This document shows positions 43,536 through 50,902 of a stretch of 64,000 nucleotides of DNA, one piece after another. Position numbers and translations under genes: made by a program. This stretch comes from DATMRS01 sp035566015 (GTDB lineage: Bacteria; Pseudomonadota; Alphaproteobacteria; Sphingomonadales; Sphingomonadaceae). How positions within the stretch are numbered: position 1 is the first letter of the stretch; each line of letters starts with the position of its first letter. The notes beneath the pieces were generated by a model. The model saw only the letters and a program-made list of their open reading frames with translations, was not told where the DNA came from and made no database searches. The stretch is taken from NCBI GenBank assembly GCA_035566015.1, contig DATMRS010000004.1, positions 124,001 to 188,000 on the forward strand, written 5' to 3'.

Positions 43536-43568
43536 AGCCGATTCCCGCGCCTTTTGCGAGAGGCGCGT

Positions 43569-44624
43569 TCAACCCTTCTTCGGCAGGCGGGTGAGCGGAT
43601 CGACCGGCTTCGCGCCGTCGCGTATCTCGAAGTGCAGTTCGGGCCGGTCGGTAAGGCCCGACTGGCCGGCGCGCGCGATGATCTGGCCGCGCTTCACCGC
43701 CTGCCCGCGCGTGACGAGCAACTCGCCGGCATGGCCGTAGGCCGTGGTCCAGCGGTCGCTGTGGCGAATCAGGATCAGCCCGCCATAAGCGGCGATGCCG
43801 GTGCCCGCATAAGCGACGACGCCGTCGGCCGCGGCCTCAATGGGCGTGCCGACCGGGGCGGCGATGTCGATGCCGTCATTGCGCCGGCCGAGGCCGAACG
43901 AGCCGAAATCGCGGACGACCTTGCCCGATACCGGCCAGATGAAGTGGCCATCGAACGGCCGCGCGGCGGCGACCGCGACATCGGGCGCCAGCGGCTTCTC
44001 GCGCGGGCTTGTCTGATGGGGCCGTTCGGGCGCGGCATTCTCGGCGATGGCGGGCTCGCCGCCGGTGATGAGGTCGCCGATGTCGAGCTGGAAGGCGCGG
44101 GCGCGTTCCTCCAGCGTCATCGTCGCGACTTCCTGCGTGCTCGGCAGCAGCAGGCGCTGGCCGGTCCGCAGGATATAGGGCTCTTCCAGCTTGTTGAGCG
44201 CGGCGATGCGCGACCATTCGACGCCATAAGCGCGCGCGATGGCGATGCCCGTCTCGCCGGCACGGACCTGATGCCAGCGCCCTGCGGGGATGCGCAGTTT
44301 TTGGCCGATGCGGATGATGAAGGGGGGTGCGAGATGATTTTCCCGCGCGATCGCTTCGGACGCTGCGCCGGTCTTGTTCGACACACGCCGGAGCGTGTCG
44401 CCCGCGACCACGGTATAGGTGCCGCCCGCGCTCTCGCGGGCATTGGGCACGACGCGCTTCGCCTCGAATGGCGGCGGCGCGCTTTCTGCGACGGGGACCT
44501 GTTCGACCGGAAGGCGCGGCGGCGTCGGCTGGGGCGGAGCGGGAGGCGGGGCCGGCGGTCGGTGCGCGGGAACGCAGGCGGTGGCAAGGCAGAGAAGGGC
44601 GAGGAGCGGCGTCGACCGGAGCAT
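43569..44624 (-). CDS. NlpD-like lipoprotein with LysM and degenerate LytM (M23) domain
   Basis: 351-residue predicted outer-membrane lipoprotein (lipobox LATAC, Cys17). A Pro-rich spacer is followed by two LysM modules (TYTVVAGDTLRRVSNKTGA near 69-87 and a second near 117-160) and a LytM domain from about 225. The first zinc ligand, normally His in H-x-G-x-D, is replaced (RRNDGIDIA), as in E. coli NlpD. The later HAGEL and LHFEIRDG remain. It therefore probably activates a cell-wall amidase rather than cutting itself. serS lies 57 bases upstream on the same strand; surE and pcm, often between them, are missing here. Confidence 0.88.
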   Translation of the reverse strand: MLRSTPLLALLCLATACVPAHRPPAPPPAPPQPTPPRLPVEQVPVAESAPPPFEAKRVVPNARESAGGTYTVVAGDTLRRVSNKTGAASEAIARENHLAPPFIIRIGQKLRIPAGRWHQVRAGETGIAIARAYGVEWSRIAALNKLEEPYILRTGQRLLLPSTQEVATMTLEERARAFQLDIGDLITGGEPAIAENAAPERPHQTSPREKPLAPDVAVAAARPFDGHFIWPVSGKVVRDFGSFGLGRRNDGIDIAAPVGTPIEAAADGVVAYAGTGIAAYGGLILIRHSDRWTTAYGHAGELLVTRGQAVKRGQIIARAGQSGLTDRPELHFEIRDGAKPVDPLTRLPKKG

Positions 44625-44681
44625 GCGGCCGATGGTTAGCAGAATTTGGCGCGGGTTGAAGGGCGTGGCGATGCGAAGGGC

Positions 44682-45962
44682 TCAACCGGGAAGGAGCCGG
44701 TCGATCCCGCCCATATAGGGGAGCAGTGCCTCGGGCACGCGCACCGATCCGTCCGCCTCCTGGTAATTTTCGAGAATGGCGACGAGCGTGCGGCCGACGG
44801 CGAGGCCCGATCCGTTCAGCGTATGGACGAAACGGGTGCCTTTCTTGTCCCCCGCCGGTCGATAGCGCGCGTTCATCCGTCGCGCCTGGAAATCGCCGCA
44901 GTTGGAGATGCTGCTGATCTCGCGATACCGGTTCTGCCCGGGCAGCCATACTTCCAGATCGAAGGTCTTGCGCGCGGAGAAACCCATGTCGCCCGCTGAA
45001 AGCAGCATGCGGCGATAGGGCAGGCGCAGCAGTTCCAGAATCGCCTCGGCGCTGTCGATCATATGCTCATGCTCGGCCGCCGATTGCTCGGGTGTCGCGA
45101 TCGTCACCAGTTCCACCTTGTCGAACTGGTGCTGGCGGATCATGCCGCGCGTGTCGCGTCCCGCCGCGCCCGCCTCGGAGCGGAAGCAGGGGGTGAGCGC
45201 AGTGAAGCGCAGCGGCAGGGCCGCCTCGTCGAGTATCTGCTCCCGGACGAGATTGGTGAGGCTCACCTCGGCGGTGGGGATCAGCCACCGTCCGTCGGTC
45301 GTCTGGAACAGGTCCTCGCGGAATTTGGGGAGCTGCCCCGTGCCGAACGCCGCCTCGTCGCGCACCAGCAGCGGCGGCGCGACCTCGGTATAGCCGTGCG
45401 CCTCGGTTTGCCGGTCGAGCATGAACTGGCCCAGCGCACGATTGAGCCGGGCCATCTGGCCGCGCAGGACGGCGAAGCGCGCGCCGGAAATCGCCGCCGC
45501 GCTTTCGAAGTCGAGGCCCAGCGCGGGTGCGAAATCGGCGTGCTCGCGTGGCGTGAAATCGAAGGAGCGGGGCGTGCCCCAGCGATCGACTTCGACGTTC
45601 GCCGCCTCGTCCAGCCCGTCGGGCACGTCCTCGGCGGGCAGGTTGGGCAGCGCGCTCAGCAACTTGCCCAGCGCCGCGTCGACTTGCGTCTCTTCCTCCT
45701 GAAGGGCGGGCATCCGCTCCTTGAGCGCCGCGACCTCGGCCATCAGCGCCTGCGCCGTCGCCTCGTCGCCCGTGGCCTTTGCCTTGCCGATCGCCTGCGA
45801 GGACTGATTGCGTTGTGCCTGCGCGGTTTGAAGCTCGGTCGCCAGCGCACGGCGGCGTTCGTCCAGCGCGAGGATTTCCGCGGCATGCGGCGCGGCGCCC
45901 CGGCGGGCGAGGGCGGCGTCGAAGGCGACGCTGTCGTCGCGGATGAGGCGTATATCGTGCAT
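44682..45962 (-). CDS. serS: Seryl-tRNA synthetase
   Basis: Charges tRNA-Ser. The 426-residue class II enzyme has an N-terminal coiled coil (about 27-105: LATELQTAQAQRNQSSQAIGKAK) and motif 2 (FRSEAGAAGRDTRGMIRQHQFDKVE near 260-284). Motif 3 is NGSGLAVGRTLVAILENYQ near 389-407, and TAEVSLTNL is the serine-binding loop. ATG 45962; the gene is divergent from the secreted duplicated-domain gene. Confidence 0.98.
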   Translation of the reverse strand: MHDIRLIRDDSVAFDAALARRGAAPHAAEILALDERRRALATELQTAQAQRNQSSQAIGKAKATGDEATAQALMAEVAALKERMPALQEEETQVDAALGKLLSALPNLPAEDVPDGLDEAANVEVDRWGTPRSFDFTPREHADFAPALGLDFESAAAISGARFAVLRGQMARLNRALGQFMLDRQTEAHGYTEVAPPLLVRDEAAFGTGQLPKFREDLFQTTDGRWLIPTAEVSLTNLVREQILDEAALPLRFTALTPCFRSEAGAAGRDTRGMIRQHQFDKVELVTIATPEQSAAEHEHMIDSAEAILELLRLPYRRMLLSAGDMGFSARKTFDLEVWLPGQNRYREISSISNCGDFQARRMNARYRPAGDKKGTRFVHTLNGSGLAVGRTLVAILENYQEADGSVRVPEALLPYMGGIDRLLPG

Positions 45963-46060
45963 GGTTGCCGGCTATGGCGCTGGTGTCGGACCGACGCAAG
46001 CCCGCCCGGCGAGCGGCTCGCGGGACGAGTCGAGCCGTTACCAAGGTGAAACGAGCCATG

Positions 46061-46095
46061 GGCGCGGTTCATCGTTGAACCGGCGCGGTTCATCG
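46061..46095. promoter_or_regulatory. Tandem 14-base direct repeats upstream of secreted protein gene
   Basis: GGCGCGGTTCATCG occurs at 46061-46074 and 46082-46095, starting 21 bases apart (two helical turns). The first overlaps the dyad GTTCA-TCGT-TGAAC. It lies in the serS divergent region about 80-110 bases before ATG 46174, a plausible regulator site. No known operator matches it. Confidence 0.35.
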
Positions 46096-46173
46096 CGAGG
46101 TAAGGCGCGATCAGGCATGTTGTGGGTTAAGCAGGGGTTGAGGGTAAATCCCGCTGAGGAGAGTTTGCACGTT

Positions 46174-46785
46174 ATGACGAAATCCATTTTCTATCTTGGC
46201 GCGGCCGCGCTGGCGATGACCGCCGTTCCTGCCTTCGCGCAGGACAGCGCGGCACCGGCGGCTGGCGCGGCTTCGTCGGCGGCGGGCGCGTCGGTAAAGG
46301 TCGGCGCCACCGTCTATGATACGCAGGGCGGCACGGTCGGCACGGTCGATTCGGTCAACGGTAATGTCGCCGTCGTGGCGACCGGCAAGAACAAGGTCGG
46401 TATCCCGCTCTCGTCGTTCGGCACGGGCGACAAGGGCCCCCGCATCGCGATGACGCGCGATCAGCTCGATCAGGCCGCGGCCGGCGCCAAGGCCGAGCAG
46501 AAGGCCGCCGTCGCCGCCGGTGCGAACGTCGTCGATTCGCAGGGCGTGCAGATCGGCACGATCGATTCGGTCGACGCGCAATATGCGGTGCTCGACATGT
46601 CGGGGACGAAGGTGAAGCTTCCCTTGTCCGCCTTTGCCGCGCGCGACAGCGGCCTGATGGTTGGCATGACCAAGGCGCAGCTCGAGGCGGCGGCCAATGC
46701 CGCGGCGCCTGCTGCCCCTGCCGGTAGCGAATCGGGCGCGGGTGCGAGCGAGGGCACGAGCACGGAAGCCGCGCCTGCGCAGTAA
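46174..46785 (+). CDS. Secreted protein with duplicated PRC-barrel-like domain
   Basis: 203-residue exported protein with signal peptide ending AFAQDSA (residue 23 or so). Two clearly homologous repeats of about 65 residues follow: VGATVYDTQGGTVGTVDSVNG ... PLSSFGTGDKGPRIAMTRDQLDQAA and AGANVVDSQGVQIGTIDSVDA ... PLSAFAARDSGLMVGMTKAQLEAAA. The pattern G-x-x-V-x-D-x-x-G-x-x-I-G-T-I-D-S resembles PRC-barrel folds. The tail is Ala/Pro/Ser-rich and disordered. ATG 46174 has a GAGGAGAG site somewhat far upstream. Function is unknown; sphingomonads have many such short periplasmic PRC-like proteins. Confidence 0.75.
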   Translation: MTKSIFYLGAAALAMTAVPAFAQDSAAPAAGAASSAAGASVKVGATVYDTQGGTVGTVDSVNGNVAVVATGKNKVGIPLSSFGTGDKGPRIAMTRDQLDQAAAGAKAEQKAAVAAGANVVDSQGVQIGTIDSVDAQYAVLDMSGTKVKLPLSAFAARDSGLMVGMTKAQLEAAANAAAPAAPAGSESGAGASEGTSTEAAPAQ

Positions 46786-46809
46786 CCTTCCTGCTTCAGG
46801 AAATCATGG

Positions 46810-46840
46810 TCGGCCGCGAGGGCAACGCCTTCGCGGCCGA
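46810..46840 (+). terminator. Hairpin after the secreted protein gene
   Basis: Perfect 10-bp inverted repeat TCGGCCGCGA / TCGCGGCCGA with an 11-base loop, 25 bases after the stop. There is no T-run, so it is a possible factor-assisted terminator. Confidence 0.5.
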
Positions 46841-47062
46841 TTGCGTAGGTAATTCACACGAGCGCAATGTTAGTGCGGTTAACGGGAAATTGCGGCCGTC
46901 ATGGACGGCGGTGGTCGAGGCCGGCGAAAGGTGTAACGATTCTGACGTCGATTCCGCCGCTTGCGCGTATCTCGGCGCATGGTATAGGCCGCGCGGGGAC
47001 GGGCGTTGCCGGACGGCCTCAAGGCCGAAACCGGGCAGCCCCGCGGGAGCGGAGACAGGTAT

Positions 47063-47515
47063 ATGGCCACGGTGTTGAACATCGTTCCTGACAGGCAAGA
47101 CAACCAGATGATCGACGGCGACTATCGTCCCTCGCCGGACGAGGAATTCATGAACGCCCAGCAGCTCGCCTATTTCCGGCGCAAGCTGCAGGATTGGAAG
47201 GATGCGATCCTTCGCGAGGCGCAGGGCACGCTGGCCCAGCTTCAGGCTGATTCGCTGCGCGAGCCGGACGTTACCGACCGCGCTTCAAGCGAAACCGACT
47301 GGTCGATCGAATTGCGGACGCGCGATCGCCAGCGCAAGCTGATCGCCAAGATCGACGCCGCGTTACGCCGGATCGAAGAAGGCGAATATGGCTATTGCGA
47401 GGTGAGCGGCGAGCCCATCTCGCTGGCACGGCTCGAAGCCCGGCCGATCGCAACGATGACGCTGGAGGCGCAGGAGCGCCATGAGCGCAACGAGAAGGTA
47501 TCCCGCGAGGAATAG
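47063..47515 (+). CDS. dksA: RNA polymerase-binding protein DksA
   Basis: 150-residue transcription factor that binds the polymerase secondary channel and acts with ppGpp. The coiled-coil (MNAQQLAYFRRKLQDWKDAILREA, then DRASSETDWSIELRTRDRQRKLIAKIDAALRRIEEGEYG) carries the Asp pair region. The globular end is CEVSGEPISLARLEARPIATMTLEAQERHER. Only one of the four zinc cysteines of E. coli DksA remains, as is usual in alphaproteobacterial DksA. ATG 47063 has a GGAGACAGG site. The 277-base region upstream holds no other gene. Confidence 0.95.
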   Translation: MATVLNIVPDRQDNQMIDGDYRPSPDEEFMNAQQLAYFRRKLQDWKDAILREAQGTLAQLQADSLREPDVTDRASSETDWSIELRTRDRQRKLIAKIDAALRRIEEGEYGYCEVSGEPISLARLEARPIATMTLEAQERHERNEKVSREE

Positions 47516-47603
47516 CGGGAGGGGGATCAGCCCGTCGATGGAAAGTGAGTAGGGGCCGTTGCGCCGCCCGGCCGATTGCGGGCGGCGGTGCCGGCCCCGA
47601 GGG

Positions 47604-47759
47604 TTACAGCCGGTTGATGGCTTCCTTCAGCCGTAGTTTCTGCTTCTTCAGCGCAGTGAGCACCGAATTGTCCGGTGCGGGCCGTCGACTCTCCGCCGCG
47701 ATCTTGGCGTCGATGCCGGCATGCTTGGCGATCAATGCGGAAGAATGGCTTGTTTCCAT
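47604..47759 (-). CDS. Small YdcH-like (DUF465) protein, 51 aa
   Basis: Tiny all-helical protein. The C-terminal SVLTALKKQKLRLKEAINRL matches the family pattern of a basic helix, LKKxKLxLKDxI. ATG 47759 has AAAGGAGA nine bases upstream, a strong ribosome site. It is too short for routine length cut-offs. It lies between dksA (convergent) and a second YdcH-like gene (divergent, from 47944). Members are widespread and abundant in alphaproteobacteria; function is unknown. Confidence 0.8.
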   Translation of the reverse strand: METSHSSALIAKHAGIDAKIAAESRRPAPDNSVLTALKKQKLRLKEAINRL

Positions 47760-47943
47760 AATGGAAGTCTCCTTTCATGTCCGATTGGGATAGCCAGTAA
47801 ACCACGCATTCCGGATAAAGTCGCCCCCAATTTCGGGCCGATACGACAAGGCGCATGCCGTGCTGCGGCGATCCGTGAAGGATAAGCGGGCTGCTTGAGA
47901 AATGACGGCGGGTCTCCTACCACGAGGCGGGAGGAGCCGTGGC

Positions 47944-48141
47944 ATGGAACAGGAAGAGATCGCCCGGCAGATCGAGATTCTTCGTCAGGAACATCGTGAT
48001 CTCGATGCGGCGATCGAGGCGCTACGCATTCATCCCGGTCCCGACCAGCTTCGCCTCGCGCGGCTCAAGAAGCACAAGTTGCGGCTGCGCGACGAAATTT
48101 CGCAGCTCGAAGATCAACTCATTCCCGACATCATCGCCTGA
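47944..48141 (+). CDS. YdcH family (DUF465) protein, 65 aa
   Basis: 65-residue coiled-coil protein: IARQIEILRQEHRDLDAAIEAL, then LARLKKHKLRLRDEISQLEDQLIPDIIA, the standard two-helix DUF465 hairpin. ATG 47944 follows GGGAGGAG. It is divergent from the 51-residue paralogue and ends at a bidirectional terminator shared with the heat-shock gene. Confidence 0.88.
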   Translation: MEQEEIARQIEILRQEHRDLDAAIEALRIHPGPDQLRLARLKKHKLRLRDEISQLEDQLIPDIIA

Positions 48142-48150
48142 ATAGGAAAA

Positions 48151-48174
48151 GCCGGCCCGATCGCGCGGGCCGGC
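48151..48174. terminator. Bidirectional terminator between ydcH-like and hsp20 genes
   Basis: Perfect 9-bp stem GCCGGCCCG / CGGGCCGGC with a six-base loop. It is flanked by AAAA on one side and CTCCTGTTTT on the other, so it can serve both converging genes. Confidence 0.8.
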
Positions 48175-48197
48175 CTCCTGTTTTGCCGGGCTAATGG

Positions 48198-48680
48198 TCA
48201 GACGTTGGGCTGTTCGCCTTCGCCCGCCGGCGTGTTGCCTTCAATCACCGGCGACGGCTCGACGCCGTCGATCGCGATGCGGCGCGGCTTCTTATGCTCC
48301 GGAATTTCGCGGACGAGATCGATGTTGAGCAAGCCGTTGTCATAGCTGGCGCCCGTCACCTTGATGGTGTCGGCAAGCTGGAAACGGCGCTCGAACGCGC
48401 GCTTGGCGATACCCCGATGAATGAACTCGCGTGTCCCGGCATCCGACTGATCGGCGCGGCCGACGATGATGAGCATATTCTCCTGCACCGTCAGGTCCAG
48501 CTCGTCGCGGGAGAAACCGGCAACCGCCATCGAAATGCGGTACGTGCCGTCGCCCAGCTTTTCGATATTGTATGGGGGATAGGCGTCGGCCTCGCCGCGG
48601 GTGGCGAAATCGACGAGACGGTTGAGATTTTCGAACCCAACCGAGGAGCGCAGCAAGGGCGCGAAATCAACAGTACGCAT
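48198..48680 (-). CDS. Hsp20 / alpha-crystallin small heat shock protein
   Basis: 160-residue ATP-independent holdase of the IbpA type. The N-terminal region is LLRSSVGFENLNRLVDFA. The alpha-crystallin domain (about 35-135) is YPPYNIEKLGDGTYRISMAVAGFSRDELDLTVQENMLIIVGRA, then FIHRGIAKRAFERRFQLADTIKVTGASYDNGLLNIDLVREIPE. The assembly tail carries the IxI-like RRIAI. The Asp/Gly/Glu-rich end is flexible. Its leader looks like a ROSE RNA thermometer, so translation is expected to rise with heat. Confidence 0.95.
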   Translation of the reverse strand: MRTVDFAPLLRSSVGFENLNRLVDFATRGEADAYPPYNIEKLGDGTYRISMAVAGFSRDELDLTVQENMLIIVGRADQSDAGTREFIHRGIAKRAFERRFQLADTIKVTGASYDNGLLNIDLVREIPEHKKPRRIAIDGVEPSPVIEGNTPAGEGEQPNV

Positions 48681-48760
48681 GAGGCAATCCTTTCAAAGGC
48701 ATTGGACATGAAAGCCCGCGGAAAACCGCCGGGCGGATGCCGGCCGCATCCCTGAAAGGC
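48681..48760 (-). ncRNA. ROSE-like RNA thermometer in the hsp20 leader
   Basis: The transcript leader folds into at least three hairpins. GGATGC (48735-48740) pairs with GCATCC (48746-48751). CCCGCGG and CCGCCGGG (48715-48733) close an A-loop. The last, nearest the start, pairs CAAU-G-CCUU (from 48704 down) with AAGG-AUUG (down to 48685), with one bulged G. That helix hides the AGGA ribosome site (48691-48688) seven bases before ATG 48680. A bulged-G anti-Shine-Dalgarno helix just before a small heat-shock gene is the ROSE hallmark in alphaproteobacteria. Melting behaviour is inferred. Confidence 0.68.
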
Positions 48761-48899
48761 AACGCCGCCGACAGTGATTCAGGTAGGAAAAGTCCGCGCC
48801 TCTTCAAGGGCTCGCGCGGCTCTGGCGTCCGATTATTGCACGCATATTCACCCTCTTTTGCCGTTCCGCCTCGTTCGGCGCTGTGGCATGGCGTAGCGC

Positions 48900-49352
48900 A
48901 TGCAGCCGCTCGCTTCCTCCCGTCCTCTCACCACGCGATTGCTCGATTCGCTTTATGTCGAGACGATGCTGTTGGCGGACGAGGTGCGGGCCTATTTCGA
49001 CGAACATGGCCGCGCCGATCGCGAGCGGCTTCCCCCCATGGGTCGCGTCATCTTCTCCTGCGAGTCGCTGAAGGCTACGACGCGGCTGATGCATGTCATC
49101 GCCTGGCTGCTGACCCGCCGCGCAATCGAGGCGGGGGAGATCGACGCGTCCGCCGGCGAAACGGTGGGGCGGCTCGGACATGTGGCGGAGAGCGAGCCGC
49201 ATATCGTCGCCGGCCTGCCCGAGACGGCGCGGCTCCTCGTCGAGGCGAGCGCGGACCTGCATGCCCGTGTACGCCGGCTCGATCAGGAAATGACGCCCGA
49301 GCCGTCGAGCCCTGCGCGTGCGCTGATCGCGCGGCTGGAGCGGGCATTCTAG
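48900..49352 (+). CDS. DUF1465-type protein
   Basis: 150-residue soluble, mostly helical protein: LLDSLYVETMLLADEVRAYFDEHG, FSCESLKATTRLMHVIAWLLTRRAIEAGEI, and a coiled C-terminal part ending ALIARLERAF. It matches the short alphaproteobacterial family known as DUF1465 as I recall it; there is no established biochemical role. ATG 48900; the ribosome site is weak. It stands between the hsp20 leader and a repeat-bearing gap. Confidence 0.7.
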   Translation: MQPLASSRPLTTRLLDSLYVETMLLADEVRAYFDEHGRADRERLPPMGRVIFSCESLKATTRLMHVIAWLLTRRAIEAGEIDASAGETVGRLGHVAESEPHIVAGLPETARLLVEASADLHARVRRLDQEMTPEPSSPARALIARLERAF

Positions 49353-49420
49353 CCAGGTCCAGAATGCCGGAATCCACGGACGGCGGCTCGATCAACGATG
49401 AAGTGGGCCGAGTCCATGGG

Positions 49421-49438
49421 CCCCGACTTTCGTCGGGG
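49421..49438. repeat. Short palindrome in the gap before the serine hydrolase gene
   Basis: CCCCGAC / GTCGGGG (7 bp) around TTTC, followed by GTGACGGA. It resembles the small dispersed palindromes seen elsewhere in the window. It may end the DUF1465 transcript. The rest of 49353-49621 shows no gene. Confidence 0.4.
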
Positions 49439-49621
49439 TGACGGAACAGGCTGTCCGAACGGTTCCTGTGCGCGATTTCTCGTCGGACATCATGCGGTGA
49501 GGTGAGTCGATCCTTCGACGGGATGCTCTTTCTTGGCGGTGAACGGGGCTGTAGAGGGAATCATGTCTTGTTCCCGCCGCGCATCCGCTGATTTCTGCCC
49601 TCCATCCGGACGAGCGCGCTC

Positions 49622-50902
49622 GTGAAGCCGATCGTTCGGTCGGCGCGCGGGTGGGGCGTAATCCTTCTTCTCCTGATCGTGGTCGCCGCGGTGGGCATCG
49701 GCCGTGCGCTGAAAAGCGAGGAAGCGGTCGCGAAGCCGGCGCTGGTGCGCGCGCCGATCCTGTCGGGAACCGTCGGCCAGCATCTGATCGACTATGCGGT
49801 GCTCGACCGGCAGTTCCAGCGGCTTGCCCAGGAGAAAGACATGGTCGGCCTCGCGGTCGCCATCGTCGAGAACGGGCAACTCAGCTTCGTCAAGGGCTAT
49901 GGGGTCACAGAGGCGGGCGGCGACGATCCGGTGACACCCAAGACGGTGTTCCGCTGGGCGTCGCTGTCGAAGGGCGTCGCGGCGACGCTGGTCGCTTCGC
50001 TTGCCGAGGAGAAGAAGCTGTCGCTTTCCGATCCGGTTGGCCGTTATGCGCCCTCGCTCAAGCTGCCGGGCGGTGCCGAGCGGACCGCCACGATCGCCGA
50101 TCTGCTGTCGCACCGGCTGGGGCTGGTGAAGAATGCCTATGACGACAAGCTGGAGGCGGGCGTCGATCCGCACCTGATCCGCACCGAACTGGGCGGGCTG
50201 GAACCCTATTGCAAGCCGGGCACCTGCCACGCTTATCAGAATGTCGCTTATGACGCGGCGAGCGAGATCGTCCAGACGGTGACGCATCAATCCTATGCCA
50301 CGCAGGCGAAGAAGCGGCTCTTCGCCCCGCTCGGCATGGATGGCGCCAGCCTGACGCGCGAGGGGCTGGAATCATCGCCAAGCTGGGCGCGGCCGCATCG
50401 CGGGCGGCATGAAATGACCGTCGACGACGCTTATTATCGCGTGCCTGCCGCGGGGGGCATGAACTCCTCGATCTTCGACCTCGGCCTATGGATGCGCGCC
50501 CAGATGGGGCTGGTGCCCGCTGTGGTGCGGCCGCATGTCCTGGAGGTGATCCATACGCCGCTGGTCGATACCGACGGCACGCGGCGGCGGATCGGCGCCT
50601 ATGATCGCGCGATGAGCGACGCCTGGTATGGCATGGGCTGGCGCGAATTTCATTATCACGACCATTTCGTTGTCGGCCATCGCGGGGCGGTGGCGGGCTA
50701 TCGCTCGCTGATCCTCTTCGATCCGGAGAAGAAAGCGGGCATCGCGATGCTCTGGAATTCCGAAAGTTCGAAACCCATCCCGGCGCAGATGGAAGTGCTC
50801 GACATGCTCTATGGCCTGCCGGATCATGATTGGCTGGGCTATGGCAAGGAAACCAAGCTCGCCATGGACAAACGCGACGAACGGACTAGATCGGCACGAT
50901 GA
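49622..50902 (+). CDS. Serine hydrolase of the beta-lactamase / class C penicillin-binding family
   Basis: 426-residue protein with an N-terminal membrane anchor or signal (VILLLLIVVAAVGIG, 13-27) and a beta-lactamase-related domain. It has Ser114-x-x-Lys117 (ASLSKG), Tyr205-x-Asn207 (AYQNVAYD), and a C-terminal HRGAVAGYRS in place of KTG. This family includes esterases, D-peptidases and AmpC-like enzymes; a true resistance role cannot be claimed. The start is GTG 49622. Its stop overlaps the leuC ATG (ATGA), an unusual coupling for a periplasmic hydrolase. Confidence 0.88.
   Translation: MKPIVRSARGWGVILLLLIVVAAVGIGRALKSEEAVAKPALVRAPILSGTVGQHLIDYAVLDRQFQRLAQEKDMVGLAVAIVENGQLSFVKGYGVTEAGGDDPVTPKTVFRWASLSKGVAATLVASLAEEKKLSLSDPVGRYAPSLKLPGGAERTATIADLLSHRLGLVKNAYDDKLEAGVDPHLIRTELGGLEPYCKPGTCHAYQNVAYDAASEIVQTVTHQSYATQAKKRLFAPLGMDGASLTREGLESSPSWARPHRGRHEMTVDDAYYRVPAAGGMNSSIFDLGLWMRAQMGLVPAVVRPHVLEVIHTPLVDTDGTRRRIGAYDRAMSDAWYGMGWREFHYHDHFVVGHRGAVAGYRSLILFDPEKKAGIAMLWNSESSKPIPAQMEVLDMLYGLPDHDWLGYGKETKLAMDKRDERTRSAR

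Noticed and set aside
42570..44639. 689-codon frame opposite rimO and the NlpD-like gene
   Set aside because: Spans two clear genes on the other strand; composition is shadow-like and no motif is seen.
49622..50902. Antibiotic-resistance class C beta-lactamase
   Set aside because: Ser-x-x-Lys and Tyr-x-Asn are present but the third motif is His-x-Gly and the protein has a membrane anchor; the wider hydrolase family is a safer call.
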